From Streptomyces liliifuscus (GTDB lineage Bacteria; Actinomycetota; Actinomycetes; Streptomycetales; Streptomycetaceae), in NCBI RefSeq assembly GCF_016598615.1, contig NZ_CP066831.1, positions 2,294,001 to 2,358,000 on the forward strand: a DNA stretch of 64,000 bases. Direction: 5' to 3'. Position numbers and translations under genes: made by a program. Position 1 is the first letter of the stretch, and each line of letters opens with the position of its first letter. The notes under the pieces are model-generated. The model searched no databases. It was not told where the DNA came from and saw only the letters and a list, made by a program, of their open reading frames with translations. Positions 7,718-16,846 of this stretch are shown here, in pieces.

Positions 7718-7785
7718 GGGACGCCACCAGGGGCGGGACGTCACCGGGCGCGGGACGTCACTGGGCAGGGGACGTCACTGGGCAG
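7718..7785. repeat. Four tandem 17-bp repeats over the GH51 stop codon
   Basis: GGGAC-starting units begin at 7718, 7735, 7752 and 7769. Units 3 and 4 (GGGACGTCACTGGGCAG) are identical; unit 2 differs at three places and unit 1 more. The last unit contains the GH51 stop codon (7775-7777) and its final codons. Confidence 0.85.
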
Positions 7786-9292
7786 GAGCCAGGCGGATGA
7801 CGTGCCAGGACACCGGGGCCAGTTCCGCCTCCAGTGCCCCGTCGGCGGTGACCCGGGCCCCGCCCCCGGTGCGCGGTGTCACGCGCTCCGGCTCGGCCTC
7901 GGTGTTCACGGCGTCCGGGTCCGGGTCGGACAGGACGAGGTGCTCCAGCACCCGGTATCCGGACAGCGCGCCGCGCAACTCGGCCCGCAGAAGCAGAGGT
8001 TGGTCCTGGCCACGGTTGACGGCGAGGACCGTGAGCGCACCGCTCTCCTCCTCGTAGGTCACGACCGTGTCGAGCGCCGATACGTCGCCGTGCTGCCGTG
8101 TGTCGATGCGGGACCCGGTGATGTCGGTGCGCAGCACCGTTCCGGAGGCGAACCGGGCGGCCTGTGCGAACGGGTGGAAGATGGTCTGCCGCCAGCTCGC
8201 GCCCCCCGGTTCGCTGCGGATCGGGGCGATGACGTTGACCAGTTGGGCCAGGCACGCGATGGCCACCCGGTTGGCGTTGCGGAGGAGGGTGATGAGCAGC
8301 GAGCCGACGACGACGGCGTCGGTCACGCTGTAGGTGTCCTCGATCAGACGGGGTGTCTCGGCGGTCTCCAGGTTGCGCTCCCCGACGAAGCGGGCGGCGT
8401 ACCAGACGTTCCACTCGTCGAACGAGAGCCTGATGTGCTTCTTGGCGCGGCGCGTGGCCCGTACGTGGTCCGCGGTGGCGACCACATCGCGGATGTACTG
8501 GTCCATGTGCGCCCCGGAGGCCAGGAAGCTGGCGCGGTCGCCGTCGAGCTCCTCGTAATAGGCGTGCAGGGAGAGGTAGTCGACCTCGTCGTACGTCTGC
8601 TCCAGGACCTCGCGCTCCCAGGTGCCGAAGGTGGGCATGCCCGCGTTGGAGCTGCCGCAGGCGACCAGTTCGATGGACGGGTCGACCTGGCGCATCGCCT
8701 TGCCGGTCTCGGCCGCGAGCCGTCCGTACTCGGTGGCCGTCTTGTGGCCGGTCTGCCAGGGGCCGTCCATCTCGTTGCCGAGGCACCACAGTTTGACGTC
8801 GTGCGGTTCGGGGACGCCGTGCTTGATCCGCAGATCGGACCAGGCGGTGCCGCCGGGCTGGTTGCAGTACTCGACCAGGGCGCGGGCGGCGTCGATGCCG
8901 CGGGTGCCGAGGTTGACCGCCATCATCGGGTCGAGGCCGAGCTGCTTGGCCCAGGTGAGGAACTCGTTGGTGCCCACCTGGTTGGTCTCGATGGAGCGCC
9001 AGGCCAGGTCGAGCCGGCGCGGCCGTTCGGAGGTGGGGCCGACCCCGTCCTCCCAGTGGTAGCCGGAGACGAAGTTGCCTCCGGGATAGCGGACGAGTCC
9101 GGTGCCGAGTTCCCGTACCAGGTCGGCGACGTCCGTACGGAATCCGGCGGCGTCGGCCGAGGGGTGCTCCGGCTCGTGGATGCCGGTGTAGACGCAGCGC
9201 CCCATGTGCTCGACGAACGTTCCGTACAGGCGCGGGTCCACCTCCCCGATGGCGAACTCGGGGTCGACGGTGAACCGTGCGGTGTGCGGCAT
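7775..9292 (-). CDS. GH51 alpha-L-arabinofuranosidase
   Basis: A 505-residue glycoside hydrolase of family 51, cleaving terminal alpha-L-arabinofuranosyl residues with retention. The acid/base is Glu174 in CLGNEMDG and the nucleophile Glu293 in SFDEWNVW; RYPGGNFVSGYHW (about 68-80) and the N-terminal IDP-LYGTFVEHMGR-like strand are also typical. No signal peptide is seen, so it acts on imported oligosaccharides. The ATG at 9292 follows a GAAAGG site; an open extension to 9442 lacks similarity. It lies 70 bp downstream of the second permease gene and is presumably part of the same LacI-controlled operon. Confidence 0.93.
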   Translation of the reverse strand: MPHTARFTVDPEFAIGEVDPRLYGTFVEHMGRCVYTGIHEPEHPSADAAGFRTDVADLVRELGTGLVRYPGGNFVSGYHWEDGVGPTSERPRRLDLAWRSIETNQVGTNEFLTWAKQLGLDPMMAVNLGTRGIDAARALVEYCNQPGGTAWSDLRIKHGVPEPHDVKLWCLGNEMDGPWQTGHKTATEYGRLAAETGKAMRQVDPSIELVACGSSNAGMPTFGTWEREVLEQTYDEVDYLSLHAYYEELDGDRASFLASGAHMDQYIRDVVATADHVRATRRAKKHIRLSFDEWNVWYAARFVGERNLETAETPRLIEDTYSVTDAVVVGSLLITLLRNANRVAIACLAQLVNVIAPIRSEPGGASWRQTIFHPFAQAARFASGTVLRTDITGSRIDTRQHGDVSALDTVVTYEEESGALTVLAVNRGQDQPLLLRAELRGALSGYRVLEHLVLSDPDPDAVNTEAEPERVTPRTGGGARVTADGALEAELAPVSWHVIRLAPAQ

Positions 9293-9362
9293 GCTGACGC
9301 CTTTCTCGGTTGGGCGAAGGGGTCGGTTTGACGAAAGGAGGTGAACTGGCAAGCGGGGACGG

Positions 9363-10250
9363 CTACTTGAGGCCGGTTCCGGCGATGCCCTCGACGATGC
9401 GGCGCTGGAACAGCAGGAACACGGCGAGGAGCGGGATCGCACCCAGTACGGCGGAGGCCATCAACTGGGCGTAGGGCACGCCGAATACGTCCTGGACAGA
9501 GGTCAGCCCGACCGGGAGGGTCATCATTTCCGGGTCGGTGACGACGAGGAGGGGCCACAGGAAGTTGTTCCAGACCCCGACGAACACGAAGATCGTGACG
9601 GCGGAGATCACCGGCCGCGAGATGGGCATGACGATCTGCCGGTACGTACGCAGCCAGCCGGCGCCGTCCGCGCGTGCCGCGTCGATCAGCTCCCTGGGGA
9701 TGCCGTCGAAGAACTGCTTGAACACGAACACGGCGACGACGTTGGGGACTTGGGGCAGCACGACGCCCCAATAGGTGTTGAGCAGCCCTACCGACTGGAG
9801 TGCCAGGAACTGCGGGATCATGAGGACCTGCCCCGGAATCATGATCCCGGCGAGGAGTACGACGAACGCGGCGCGGCGCGTCCTGAAGCGGGTCTGGGAG
9901 AGGGCGAAGGCCGCCAGGGATGCGGCCGCCACGGTGAGCACCGTAGTCAGGATCGACGTGATGAAGCTGTTCGCGTACCAGTAGGGCAGCTTCCCCGCGT
10001 CGAAGATGTCCCCGTACGCCGCGAGGGTGGGGTTGGCCGTGAACCAGTTGGTGGGGTCGGTGACGACTTCCTGCGCGGGCCGGATGGAAGTGGCGAGCGC
10101 CCAGGCCAGCGGCACCAGCCACAGCAGCGCGAAGGCGATGAGGGTTCCGAGGGCCACCCGGTTGAACAGCCGCTCGGCGTCATACTTGCGAGGCGGCCCG
10201 GCTGTGGTCGTCTTCTGCTCGGTCACGGGCGGTGTGGCGATGGCGGTCAT
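9363..10250 (-). CDS. Carbohydrate ABC transporter permease (MalG type)
   Basis: A 295-residue membrane protein of the MalG-like group with about six transmembrane segments. The cytoplasmic EAA loop reads ELIDAARADGAGWLRTY, which docks with the ATPase subunit. The start ATG at 10250 lies two bases beyond the stop of the upstream permease gene, so the two are translationally coupled. No ATPase gene is present in the locus, so the importer probably borrows a shared MsiK-like ATPase as many Streptomyces sugar transporters do (established for that genus, inferred here). Substrate is likely an arabino-oligosaccharide. Confidence 0.9.
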   Translation of the reverse strand: MTAIATPPVTEQKTTTAGPPRKYDAERLFNRVALGTLIAFALLWLVPLAWALATSIRPAQEVVTDPTNWFTANPTLAAYGDIFDAGKLPYWYANSFITSILTTVLTVAAASLAAFALSQTRFRTRRAAFVVLLAGIMIPGQVLMIPQFLALQSVGLLNTYWGVVLPQVPNVVAVFVFKQFFDGIPRELIDAARADGAGWLRTYRQIVMPISRPVISAVTIFVFVGVWNNFLWPLLVVTDPEMMTLPVGLTSVQDVFGVPYAQLMASAVLGAIPLLAVFLLFQRRIVEGIAGTGLK

Positions 10251-10252
10251 GA

Positions 10253-11161
10253 TCAGCGCTCCTTCTCGGCGCGGCGGACGAGTGCGAACCAGACGAGCGA
10301 GACCAGCAGGATCACCACGAAGAGCAGCAGCGAGACGGTCGACGCATAGCCGACGCGGCCCTCGACGAAGCCCGTGTCGTAGATGAGTTGGAGGGAGGGG
10401 CGGGTGCTCCCGTCGGGGCCACCCATGGTCAGCATGTAGATCTGGTCGAAGACCTTCAGGGAGGCGACCGCCTGGAGGACCGTCACGAGAGTCGTGGTGC
10501 GGCCGAGCATCGGCACGATCACATGGCGGATGCGCTGCCAGGGTCCGGCCCCGTCGATGGCCGCGGCCTCGTGCACGGAACGCGGGATGTCCTGCAGACC
10601 TGCCAGATACAGGACGAAGTTGAAGCCGATCGTCCACCACACGGTGGCGGCGGCGATGGAGATCATCGCCCAGTCCGGATCGCCCAGCCAGGACGGCGGG
10701 GTGTCCACGCCGATCCACTTCGCGGCCTGCTGGGCGAGGCCCACCTGATCGGCGTAGATGAACGTGAAGATCAGTGAGATGACCGCCGAGGGCAGCACGA
10801 ACGGCGCGAAGAAGGCGAAGCGGAAGAACCAGCGTCCGCGGACGAAGCGGTCGGCGAGAATCGCCAGCACCAGGCTGAGCAGCACGAGCGGAACCGTGGT
10901 CAGCACGGTGAACCACAGCGTGTTCCCGAGTGTGCGCCAGAACTCGTCGTCGCCCAGCACGGCCGCGTAGTTGGACAGTCCGGCGAAGTCGCCGAGGCCC
11001 TTCTTGAGCAGGCTGGCGTCGAAGAAACCGGCTACGACCGTATAGATCAGCGGTCCCACCAGAAAGACCAGGTAGAACAGGGCGAAGGGCAACAGCATCC
11101 CCGGACCGGCCCAGCGGTCACCTCTGCCGGGGGCCTTGGTCGGTGCGGTTGTCGTGGCCAT
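10253..11161 (-). CDS. Carbohydrate ABC transporter permease (MalF type)
   Basis: A 302-residue permease, the partner of the gene at 9363. Six hydrophobic segments can be traced, beginning with LLPFALFYLVFLVGPLIYTV. The EAA loop reads SVHEAAAIDGAGPWQRIRH at about two thirds of the length. It follows the binding-protein gene after a 125-bp gap and is coupled to the MalG-type gene. As with its partner, no dedicated ATPase gene is nearby. Confidence 0.9.
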   Translation of the reverse strand: MATTTAPTKAPGRGDRWAGPGMLLPFALFYLVFLVGPLIYTVVAGFFDASLLKKGLGDFAGLSNYAAVLGDDEFWRTLGNTLWFTVLTTVPLVLLSLVLAILADRFVRGRWFFRFAFFAPFVLPSAVISLIFTFIYADQVGLAQQAAKWIGVDTPPSWLGDPDWAMISIAAATVWWTIGFNFVLYLAGLQDIPRSVHEAAAIDGAGPWQRIRHVIVPMLGRTTTLVTVLQAVASLKVFDQIYMLTMGGPDGSTRPSLQLIYDTGFVEGRVGYASTVSLLLFVVILLVSLVWFALVRRAEKER

Positions 11162-11286
11162 GGGACGGCCCTTTCAGTCAGGACATGCGGAATCTCAGAC
11201 GTGCGGGGCCCGATACGGGCCGTGACAGCGGCAGTCGGCGGCCGGGCGGGGCGGCCTGCAGCGGTACGGACTACAGGGGCCGCGGC

Positions 11287-12672
11287 CTACAGGGGTGCGG
11301 GCCGGCTCGCGAGTTCGCGCAGTTCGCGGCGCATGCGTGCGGCTCCGGCGGTGGGGCTGGTGGCGCCGGTGAACACGGACGTCACGGCGTTGCCGACGAC
11401 GACCTGCAGCGTGCTGCCCGCGCCGCTGTACCAGGCGGCCGGGTCGTAGGCCGCGCCGTCGGCGGCAGCGGCGTAGTGGGACTGTGGTGCGAGGTCCCGG
11501 TAACCGGGTGACTGCTGGGTGGGCAGCCACGCGGGGACGTGTCCGCCCTCCGCCCACAGCTTGCTGGAGTTGAGCAGGGCGGCGACGAACCCCAGGGAGA
11601 GGTCCAGGCGTTGTGCCGCGGCGGAGGGCGCCTTGGGCAGGACCAGGGAGTGCGAGTCGGCGGCGCAGGCGTAGGGCGCGTCGTGGAAGATCCTCGGCAG
11701 TGGCCGTACGTCGAACTTCACCTTGGCGCCCTGGACCGTGAGGACCTGCCAGACGCCGTCCATCAGGAATCCGGCCTTGCCGGTGGTGAGCATCGTGATG
11801 GCGCCCGGGCTGTCGGTGCTCGCGGGGACGACCTTCTCCTGGGTGAGGCGGCGGATGTACGCGAGGGCCTCGGCCGCGGCCGCCGTGTCGATGACGACCT
11901 TCTTGCCCTGCTCCGCGACGAGATCGCCGCCACCTATCTGCCGGTAGAACGACCAGAAGAGCCTGAACTGCGTCGAGGCGTCCTTCACCGAGGCGACCGA
12001 GCCGCCCCAGGCCCCGGTCACCTCCTTCGCGGCGCGCAGGGCGTCGATGAACGCGTCGGGCCCGTCCACGTCCGCCAACTGGCCCTGTCCGTCAAGGAGT
12101 CCGGCCTTCTCGGCGATGTCGGTCCGGAAGTAGAGCACGAAGGGGTGGGTGTCGAGCGGGACGGCGTACAGCTTCCCGTCCACCTGGGACTTCTTCCAGG
12201 GCCGTGGGTCGAACTTGTCCTCGGTCAGCCCGTGTCGGGCCAGATCGGATGTCCGCAGTTCGGTGAGCAGGCCCGCCTCGGCGAGCGTGGGCACCTTCGA
12301 CAGGTGGGTGACGGCGACCTGCGGCGGCCGTTCGCCGAGCGTCGCCAGGGTGAGCTTGGTGTAGTACGGGCTGCCCCAGACGAAGGTCGCCGACTTCAGG
12401 TCCGTCGTCCGGTGCCGGGCCCGGTAGACGTCCTCCATGGCCAGCAGCCGCTCGCCGTCACCACCGGTGAAGGGGTTCCAGAAGTTCAGGCGTGACGGTG
12501 AGGGCGACCCTCCGGTGAACCCCTGCGCGAGCGTGCTGCCACAACCGCCGAGGGCGACGGACGAGGCCGCGACTGCGCCGAGGGACAGGGTGCCGCGCAG
12601 AAGTCCACGCCTGGACGGTGGGGACGGGAGCGGGGGTGGGGGCGGCGAGTTGTGCGGTGTGCGGTCCCGCAT
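11287..12672 (-). CDS. Sugar-binding lipoprotein of the ABC importer
   Basis: A 461-residue extracytoplasmic solute-binding protein. The N-terminus is proline-rich, then a twin arginine (RR at 21-22), a hydrophobic stretch and a lipobox LGGC ending in Cys44, so it is a membrane-anchored lipoprotein possibly exported by Tat. The remainder is of the MalE-like family (NFWNPFTGGDGE, then QVDGKLYAVPLDTHPF, GKAGFLMDGVW). The ATG at 12672 has GAAGGA 11 bases upstream; a GTG at 12690 is less likely. First gene of the operon running to 6468, directly behind two CAACGTTG operators, hence probably repressed by the divergent LacI protein. Confidence 0.9.
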   Translation of the reverse strand: MRDRTPHNSPPPPPLPSPPSRRGLLRGTLSLGAVAASSVALGGCGSTLAQGFTGGSPSPSRLNFWNPFTGGDGERLLAMEDVYRARHRTTDLKSATFVWGSPYYTKLTLATLGERPPQVAVTHLSKVPTLAEAGLLTELRTSDLARHGLTEDKFDPRPWKKSQVDGKLYAVPLDTHPFVLYFRTDIAEKAGLLDGQGQLADVDGPDAFIDALRAAKEVTGAWGGSVASVKDASTQFRLFWSFYRQIGGGDLVAEQGKKVVIDTAAAAEALAYIRRLTQEKVVPASTDSPGAITMLTTGKAGFLMDGVWQVLTVQGAKVKFDVRPLPRIFHDAPYACAADSHSLVLPKAPSAAAQRLDLSLGFVAALLNSSKLWAEGGHVPAWLPTQQSPGYRDLAPQSHYAAAADGAAYDPAAWYSGAGSTLQVVVGNAVTSVFTGATSPTAGAARMRRELRELASRPAPL

Positions 12673-13048
12673 GGGCAGGCGTCCTTCCACGACAGGGAAC
12701 CCAACGAGTACAACGTTGGAATGAGTGACAAGTCCGAACGGACGAGTCGATGCACGGAGGCGGTTACAACGTTGTATCCCCGCGGAAATTCGACGTCAAC
12801 ACCTGTGCAGGAACTGCTTGCCCGTCAGGGGTCGAGTGCCTCATCGGGGCATATCGCCCACGCGGGTCGAGAATCTCCCGCACGGGGACGGCGACCTCTT
12901 ACAACGTTGCAACATGGCTTACGCTGGTCGGCACACCGGAATCGGCCCGCGTGGTGCGTCGGCGGCGAGGGCCGCCGGAGGAGCGACGAAAGCTGCCGCA
13001 AGAGTGCCGGGGCCGCCGGAAGAGTGCCGGGGAGGGAGGGCGAGCGTC
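12673..13048. promoter_or_regulatory. Divergent control region with three LacI operators
   Basis: This 376-bp gap holds three copies of CAACGTTG: 12711-12718 (in TACAACGTTGGA), 12767-12774 (inside a perfect palindrome TACAACGTTGTA, 12765-12776) and 12902-12909 (in TTACAACGTTGCAAC). The central CG dyad is typical for LacI-family operators. The spacing (56 and 135 bp) would allow looping. Copy 1 is 38 bp upstream of the binding-protein start; copy 3 is 140 bp upstream of the LacI start. I see no gene here. Confidence 0.8.
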
Positions 13049-14074
13049 ATGGCAGGTGCACGCCTCAAGGACGTCGCCGAGCGCGCGGGCGTATCGATCA
13101 AGACGGTGTCGAACGTCGTCCGGGGCGAGATCCGCGTCGCGGAGCAGACCCGGCAGCGGGTGCTGCGCGCGATCGCCGAACTCGACTACCAGCCCAACGC
13201 CTCCGCACGCCATCTGCGCACCGGCCGCAGCGGCATCATCGCGCTGGCCGTCCCCGAGCTGGTCGCGCCGTACTTCGCGGAGCTCGCCGCGGAGGTCATC
13301 GCGGCCGCCAAGAAGCGCGGCTGCACTGTCCTCATCGAGGACACCGGCGGAGACCCAGCGGAGGAACTCCGTATCGCCTGCGGCCTGAGCGACCCGCTCA
13401 TCGACGGTGTGCTGCTCAGCCCCCTCAGCCTCGACGAGGCGATGCTCGCCACTCGCGAGCGCCGCGTGCCGCTCGTCCTCCTGGGCGAGCAGTCGTACAG
13501 GATCCCGGCGGACCACGTGCTGATCGACAACTCCGCGGCGGCACGCGAGGCGACCGAGCACCTGCTCCGGCTCGGCCGCCGGCGCATCGCAGTCATCGGC
13601 CAGCCGTCGGACCGGGCGCATGCGACGACGGTGCAGCGCATGCACGGCTTTCTGACCGCGCTGCATGCCGCGGGTGTGCCGCACGACCCCCGGCTGGCCC
13701 CGGACACCGTGGCGTTCACCCGCGCCGACGGAGCCTCCGCCATGCGGGTCCTGCTCGGTCTGGACGAACCGCCGGACGCGGTCTTCTGCTTCAACGACCT
13801 GCTCGCCTCCGGCGCGGTGCGCGCGGCACACGAACACGGTCTGCGAGTGCCGCGCGACCTGGCGGTCGTGGGCTTCGACGACATCCAGGAGACCGGCTAC
13901 AGCGTGCCGTCACTGACCACCGTGTCGCCCAACAAGCGAGAGATCGCCGAACTGGCGGTGGACGCGGTGCTGCGGAGGATCACCACCGACGCGGAGGCCC
14001 CCCACACGAGACTCACCGCGGGGTACTCGCTGGTCGTGCGGGAGAGCACGCAGCCGAGTTCGACCACGGGGTGA
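13049..14074 (+). CDS. LacI-family repressor of the arabinan locus
   Basis: A 341-residue LacI/GalR-type regulator. The helix-turn-helix reads RLKDVAERAGVSIKTVSNVV (about 5-24) followed by a hinge region, and the rest is a periplasmic-binding-protein-like effector domain ending in the common FDDI--T-Y-VPSLTTVS pattern. The ATG at 13049 follows a strong GGAGGGAGGG; the open frame extends far upstream through operator sites and has no similarity there. It is divergent from the transporter/GH51 operon. Three palindromic operators between them support repression of that operon and self-control, with an arabinose-like inducer inferred from the enzymes. Confidence 0.92.
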   Translation: MAGARLKDVAERAGVSIKTVSNVVRGEIRVAEQTRQRVLRAIAELDYQPNASARHLRTGRSGIIALAVPELVAPYFAELAAEVIAAAKKRGCTVLIEDTGGDPAEELRIACGLSDPLIDGVLLSPLSLDEAMLATRERRVPLVLLGEQSYRIPADHVLIDNSAAAREATEHLLRLGRRRIAVIGQPSDRAHATTVQRMHGFLTALHAAGVPHDPRLAPDTVAFTRADGASAMRVLLGLDEPPDAVFCFNDLLASGAVRAAHEHGLRVPRDLAVVGFDDIQETGYSVPSLTTVSPNKREIAELAVDAVLRRITTDAEAPHTRLTAGYSLVVRESTQPSSTTG

Positions 14075-14101
14075 CGGAGGGGCGGCCACACGCCGGGCAG
14101 G

Positions 14102-14680
14102 TCACCCCTTCGCCGCCGCGGACCAGCCGATGAGGGCGCCGCGCAGGGCGCTGACCAGACGGGTGGCGGCCTCGTCCTCGGTGTGGCCGCTCTTGATGAG
14201 GTCGAGGATGTCGCGGGGGTCGAACAGGAGGTTCCAGAGGAACAGCGCCTCTTCGCCCAGGTCGCCGAGCCCGAGTTCCTCGGTGGTCTGCCGCAGCGGT
14301 TCGGCGAGTGCCTCGGCCTGCGGGGCGAGATAACCGGTGCCCTCGCGCAGCCGCTCCAGGTATCCGCGGTGCGAGCGCATCTGTGCCATCGCCCCGCCGT
14401 GTTCGAGGACGAGCGACACCCAGCAGCGGGACACAGCCTCCAGCCTCTCCATGCCCCGGGTGGTCTGCCGTGCGCTGAAGTCGCGCAGTTCGGAGCCGAC
14501 TTGGGCCCGGAAGGCGTGCAGGATCTCCTCGACGGAGGAGAAGTGCCGGTACGCCGTGGCGGTCGACACCTCGGCCTGCTTGGCGATCTCGGCCAGGCTC
14601 ACGGGCGTCGGCGAGTTCTCGAACAGCAGCGCGGCGGCCTTGATGAGGTACCTGCGGTTGCGTTCGGTGTCACTGCGCAT
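14102..14680 (-). CDS. TetR-family regulator
   Basis: A 192-residue TetR-type regulator with HTH segment SLAEIAKQAEVSTATAYRHFSSVEEIL (about 28-54). The ATG at 14680 has GGGGAG seven bases upstream and was preferred over a GTG at 14716 that overlaps the stop of the aminotransferase gene as GTGA; the longer form cannot be excluded. It lies downstream of the aminotransferase on the same strand and could be cotranscribed. Whether it binds the three 20-bp motifs of this region (16847, 21168, 21423) is unknown; TetR and GntR proteins both use operators of this sort. Confidence 0.85.
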   Translation of the reverse strand: MRSDTERNRRYLIKAAALLFENSPTPVSLAEIAKQAEVSTATAYRHFSSVEEILHAFRAQVGSELRDFSARQTTRGMERLEAVSRCWVSLVLEHGGAMAQMRSHRGYLERLREGTGYLAPQAEALAEPLRQTTEELGLGDLGEEALFLWNLLFDPRDILDLIKSGHTEDEAATRLVSALRGALIGWSAAAKG

Positions 14681-14712
14681 GGGTCGACTCCCCGTTGCCT
14701 GTGGGACGGCGT

Positions 14713-15882
14713 TCACTGAAGGGCCGAGAGGCCGTACGCCAGCCGGCGAACACCCTCGGAGATGGATTCCGGGCTGGCAGCGTACGACAGCCGCAGGTGC
14801 CCCTCGCCCCGCGCGCCGAACTCGCTGCCCGGCCGGACCGCGACGCCGTGCGTGCGCAGTGCCGCCACGACCTCCACGGCGGGCAGGTCGAGGTCGTAGC
14901 GCGGGAACTGGTAGAACGCCCCCTCCGACGTGCTCAGCGTGAGGCCCGGGATCTCGGCGAGTCCCGCGCGCATGATCGCGCCGCGCTCCTCGTAGGCGGC
15001 CCGCATCCTGGCGATGTCGGCGTCGCAGGTCCGCACCGCGACGAGGGCGGCGTCCTGGATGAAGGTGTTCACGGAGCCGTTGAAGGTGTTGTGGATGCGC
15101 GCGGCCGCCTTGATGAGCGGTGCGGGTCCCCAGAGATAGCCGACACGCCAGCCGGTCATCGCGTAACTCTTGGAGAAGGTCTGGCAGTAGACCGTACGGT
15201 CGCGCAGTCCGTCGAGGGAGATCGCCGAGGTGAAGGGGCGGCCGGTGTAGTCGAGGTCGGAGTACGCCTCGTCGGAGACGACGATCGTGGACGTGCCGTC
15301 CAACAGCTCGGCGAGCGCGTCGAGTTCGGCGCGGCTGTGCACGATGCCGGTCGGATTGCTCGGGTTGCAGAAGACGAAGAGCTTCGCGCCGTCGAGCGCG
15401 TCGGCGAGCAGGTCGAGGTCCCAGTGCAGGTCCGGGGCGAGCGGGACGGGTACGACGATGCCGCCGGCCATGCTGACCAGGTCGGCGTAGAGGGAGTAGG
15501 TCGGGTCGGGGACGACCACCTTGTCGCCGGGGTCGACGATGCCGAGGATCGCGGCGGCGAGTCCGGCGGTGCCGCCCTGGGTGATGAGGATGTCGGCGGC
15601 GGAGATTGGCGCTCCGGCGATGCCGTGCAGCTTCTCGGCGAGCGCCTCGCGCAGCTCGGGTTCGCCGAGCAGCGGCGAGTAGTGGGTGCGTCCGGCGCGC
15701 AGCGAGGCGTCGGCCGCCTCGGTCACCTGCCGGGGTGTGTCGAAGTCGGGCTCGCCCATGGCGAGGGAGACGAGGTCGCCCTTGGACTGGGGCTGCTGCG
15801 TCCGGCGGGAGGCGGCGGCTATCCGGGCGACGGCCTCGGCGGTGGCGAACCGGGGCGGGTACGTGGAGACGGTGGACGGCAT
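14713..15882 (-). CDS. PLP-dependent aminotransferase, class I
   Basis: A 389-residue fold-type I aminotransferase. NPTG at 176-179, Asp204 (VVSDEAYSDL) and the pyridoxal-phosphate Lys238 in FSKSYAMTGWRVGY are all present, and FGARGEGHLRLSYA near the end supplies the carboxylate-binding Arg. The group includes aspartate/aromatic-type enzymes; the substrate is not evident. Strong AGGAGG upstream of the ATG. It lies 110 bp downstream of an SDR gene on the same strand and next to a 5-oxoprolinase gene set. I suggest it removes the amino group from the glutamate-like product of that hydrolase. Confidence 0.9.
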   Translation of the reverse strand: MPSTVSTYPPRFATAEAVARIAAASRRTQQPQSKGDLVSLAMGEPDFDTPRQVTEAADASLRAGRTHYSPLLGEPELREALAEKLHGIAGAPISAADILITQGGTAGLAAAILGIVDPGDKVVVPDPTYSLYADLVSMAGGIVVPVPLAPDLHWDLDLLADALDGAKLFVFCNPSNPTGIVHSRAELDALAELLDGTSTIVVSDEAYSDLDYTGRPFTSAISLDGLRDRTVYCQTFSKSYAMTGWRVGYLWGPAPLIKAAARIHNTFNGSVNTFIQDAALVAVRTCDADIARMRAAYEERGAIMRAGLAEIPGLTLSTSEGAFYQFPRYDLDLPAVEVVAALRTHGVAVRPGSEFGARGEGHLRLSYAASPESISEGVRRLAYGLSALQ

Positions 15883-15992
15883 GCGCTCCTCCTGGAAGCG
15901 AGGTGCTGGAAGCGGGTGCTGCTGAGCTGGAAGCGGGTGTTCGAAGCGGGGGCCGGAGACGAGGTTGGTCAGGGCTGCGGTCAGAGCTGCGG

Positions 15993-16790
15993 TCAGGGCT
16001 GTGGTGAGGCGTCGGCGGGGGCGCCCGCCCAGCGGCTGATCTCCAGGTCGGCGGAGGTGTCCCGCTGTCGGGTCGGGGCGACGACGATCTCCTGGAGGAC
16101 GACCCGCTGGGGCAGGGCGACAGCCAGGCGGACGGCCTCGGCCACGTCCTCGGGTTGCACCATGTGGGCGCGTTCCTCGGCGGCCGGCGGTCGCGCGCGG
16201 TTGTCGAGGATGGGAGTGTCCGCCTCGCCGGGGAGCACGGTGATGGCCCGCAGTCCCTGGTTGCGGAAGGTGTTGTGCAGGAACGTCATGAAGTTGCGCA
16301 CCCCGGCCTTGGCGGCGCCGTAGGCCGCGCCGCCGAGCAGGTTGGGGTTGACGGCTGCGAGCGACGAGACGGTGACGATGGTTCCGGTGCCGCGGCCGAG
16401 CATGTCGGGCAGCACGGCCTGGGTGAGCTGGAAGACGGCCGTGAGGTTCACGTCGAGGACCTGGCGCCACTCGTCGTGCGGGAGCCACTGCGGGTTGAGC
16501 ACCGTCGACGCGCTGCCCGCGTTGTTGACGAGGATGTCGACCGGGCCGAGGTCGGCGTGGACGCGGTCGAGGACCCGAGTGACGTCGTCCGGGCGGGTGA
16601 TGTCCGCGGCGAGGGCGAGGGCGGTTCCACCCTCGGCGCGGATGGTGGCCGCGACCTCGTCGAGCGCCTCCTGTCTGCGGCCGACGAGCACAACGGTGGC
16701 GCCGTCCCGGGCAAGGAGTCTCGCGGTTTCGAGCCCCATCCCGCTGCCGGCCCCTGTGATGAGCGCGGTTCTGCCGGCCGACGTCGTCAC
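15993..16790 (-). CDS. Short-chain dehydrogenase/reductase
   Basis: A 265-residue SDR. TGAGSGMG at 12-19, NNAG at 89-92, Ser142/143 in VSS, and the Tyr157/Lys161 pair (YGAAK) make a complete catalytic set; GRR near 37-39 suggests NADP preference. The GTG at 16790 was chosen for a near-ideal AGGAGGAACA just upstream; an in-frame ATG at 16865 lies within the operator region. The 76-bp gap to PxpC contains a 20-bp motif (16847-16866), so the SDR and aminotransferase probably have their own promoter although they follow the pxp genes. Substrate unknown. Confidence 0.9.
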   Translation of the reverse strand: MTTSAGRTALITGAGSGMGLETARLLARDGATVVLVGRRQEALDEVAATIRAEGGTALALAADITRPDDVTRVLDRVHADLGPVDILVNNAGSASTVLNPQWLPHDEWRQVLDVNLTAVFQLTQAVLPDMLGRGTGTIVTVSSLAAVNPNLLGGAAYGAAKAGVRNFMTFLHNTFRNQGLRAITVLPGEADTPILDNRARPPAAEERAHMVQPEDVAEAVRLAVALPQRVVLQEIVVAPTRQRDTSADLEISRWAGAPADASPQP

Positions 16791-16846
16791 TGTTCCTCCT
16801 CCATGATCAGCGTGCTCGACACGATCGATATGAGATTTGAAGCCCA

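Noticed and set aside
9334..9344. Perfect Shine-Dalgarno-like AAAGGAGGTGA on the plus strand
   Set aside because: No reading frame with coding character follows it, and both neighbours are minus-strand genes. It is probably chance.
14680..14716. GTG start for the TetR gene overlapping the aminotransferase stop
   Set aside because: The ATG at 14680 has a better placed GGGGAG and matches typical TetR N-termini; kept as an alternative only.
15883..15992. Repeated GCTGGAAGCGGGTG and GGTCAG-GCTG strings between SDR and aminotransferase
   Set aside because: Two or three imperfect copies only; I see no constant period and regard it as simple low-complexity DNA.
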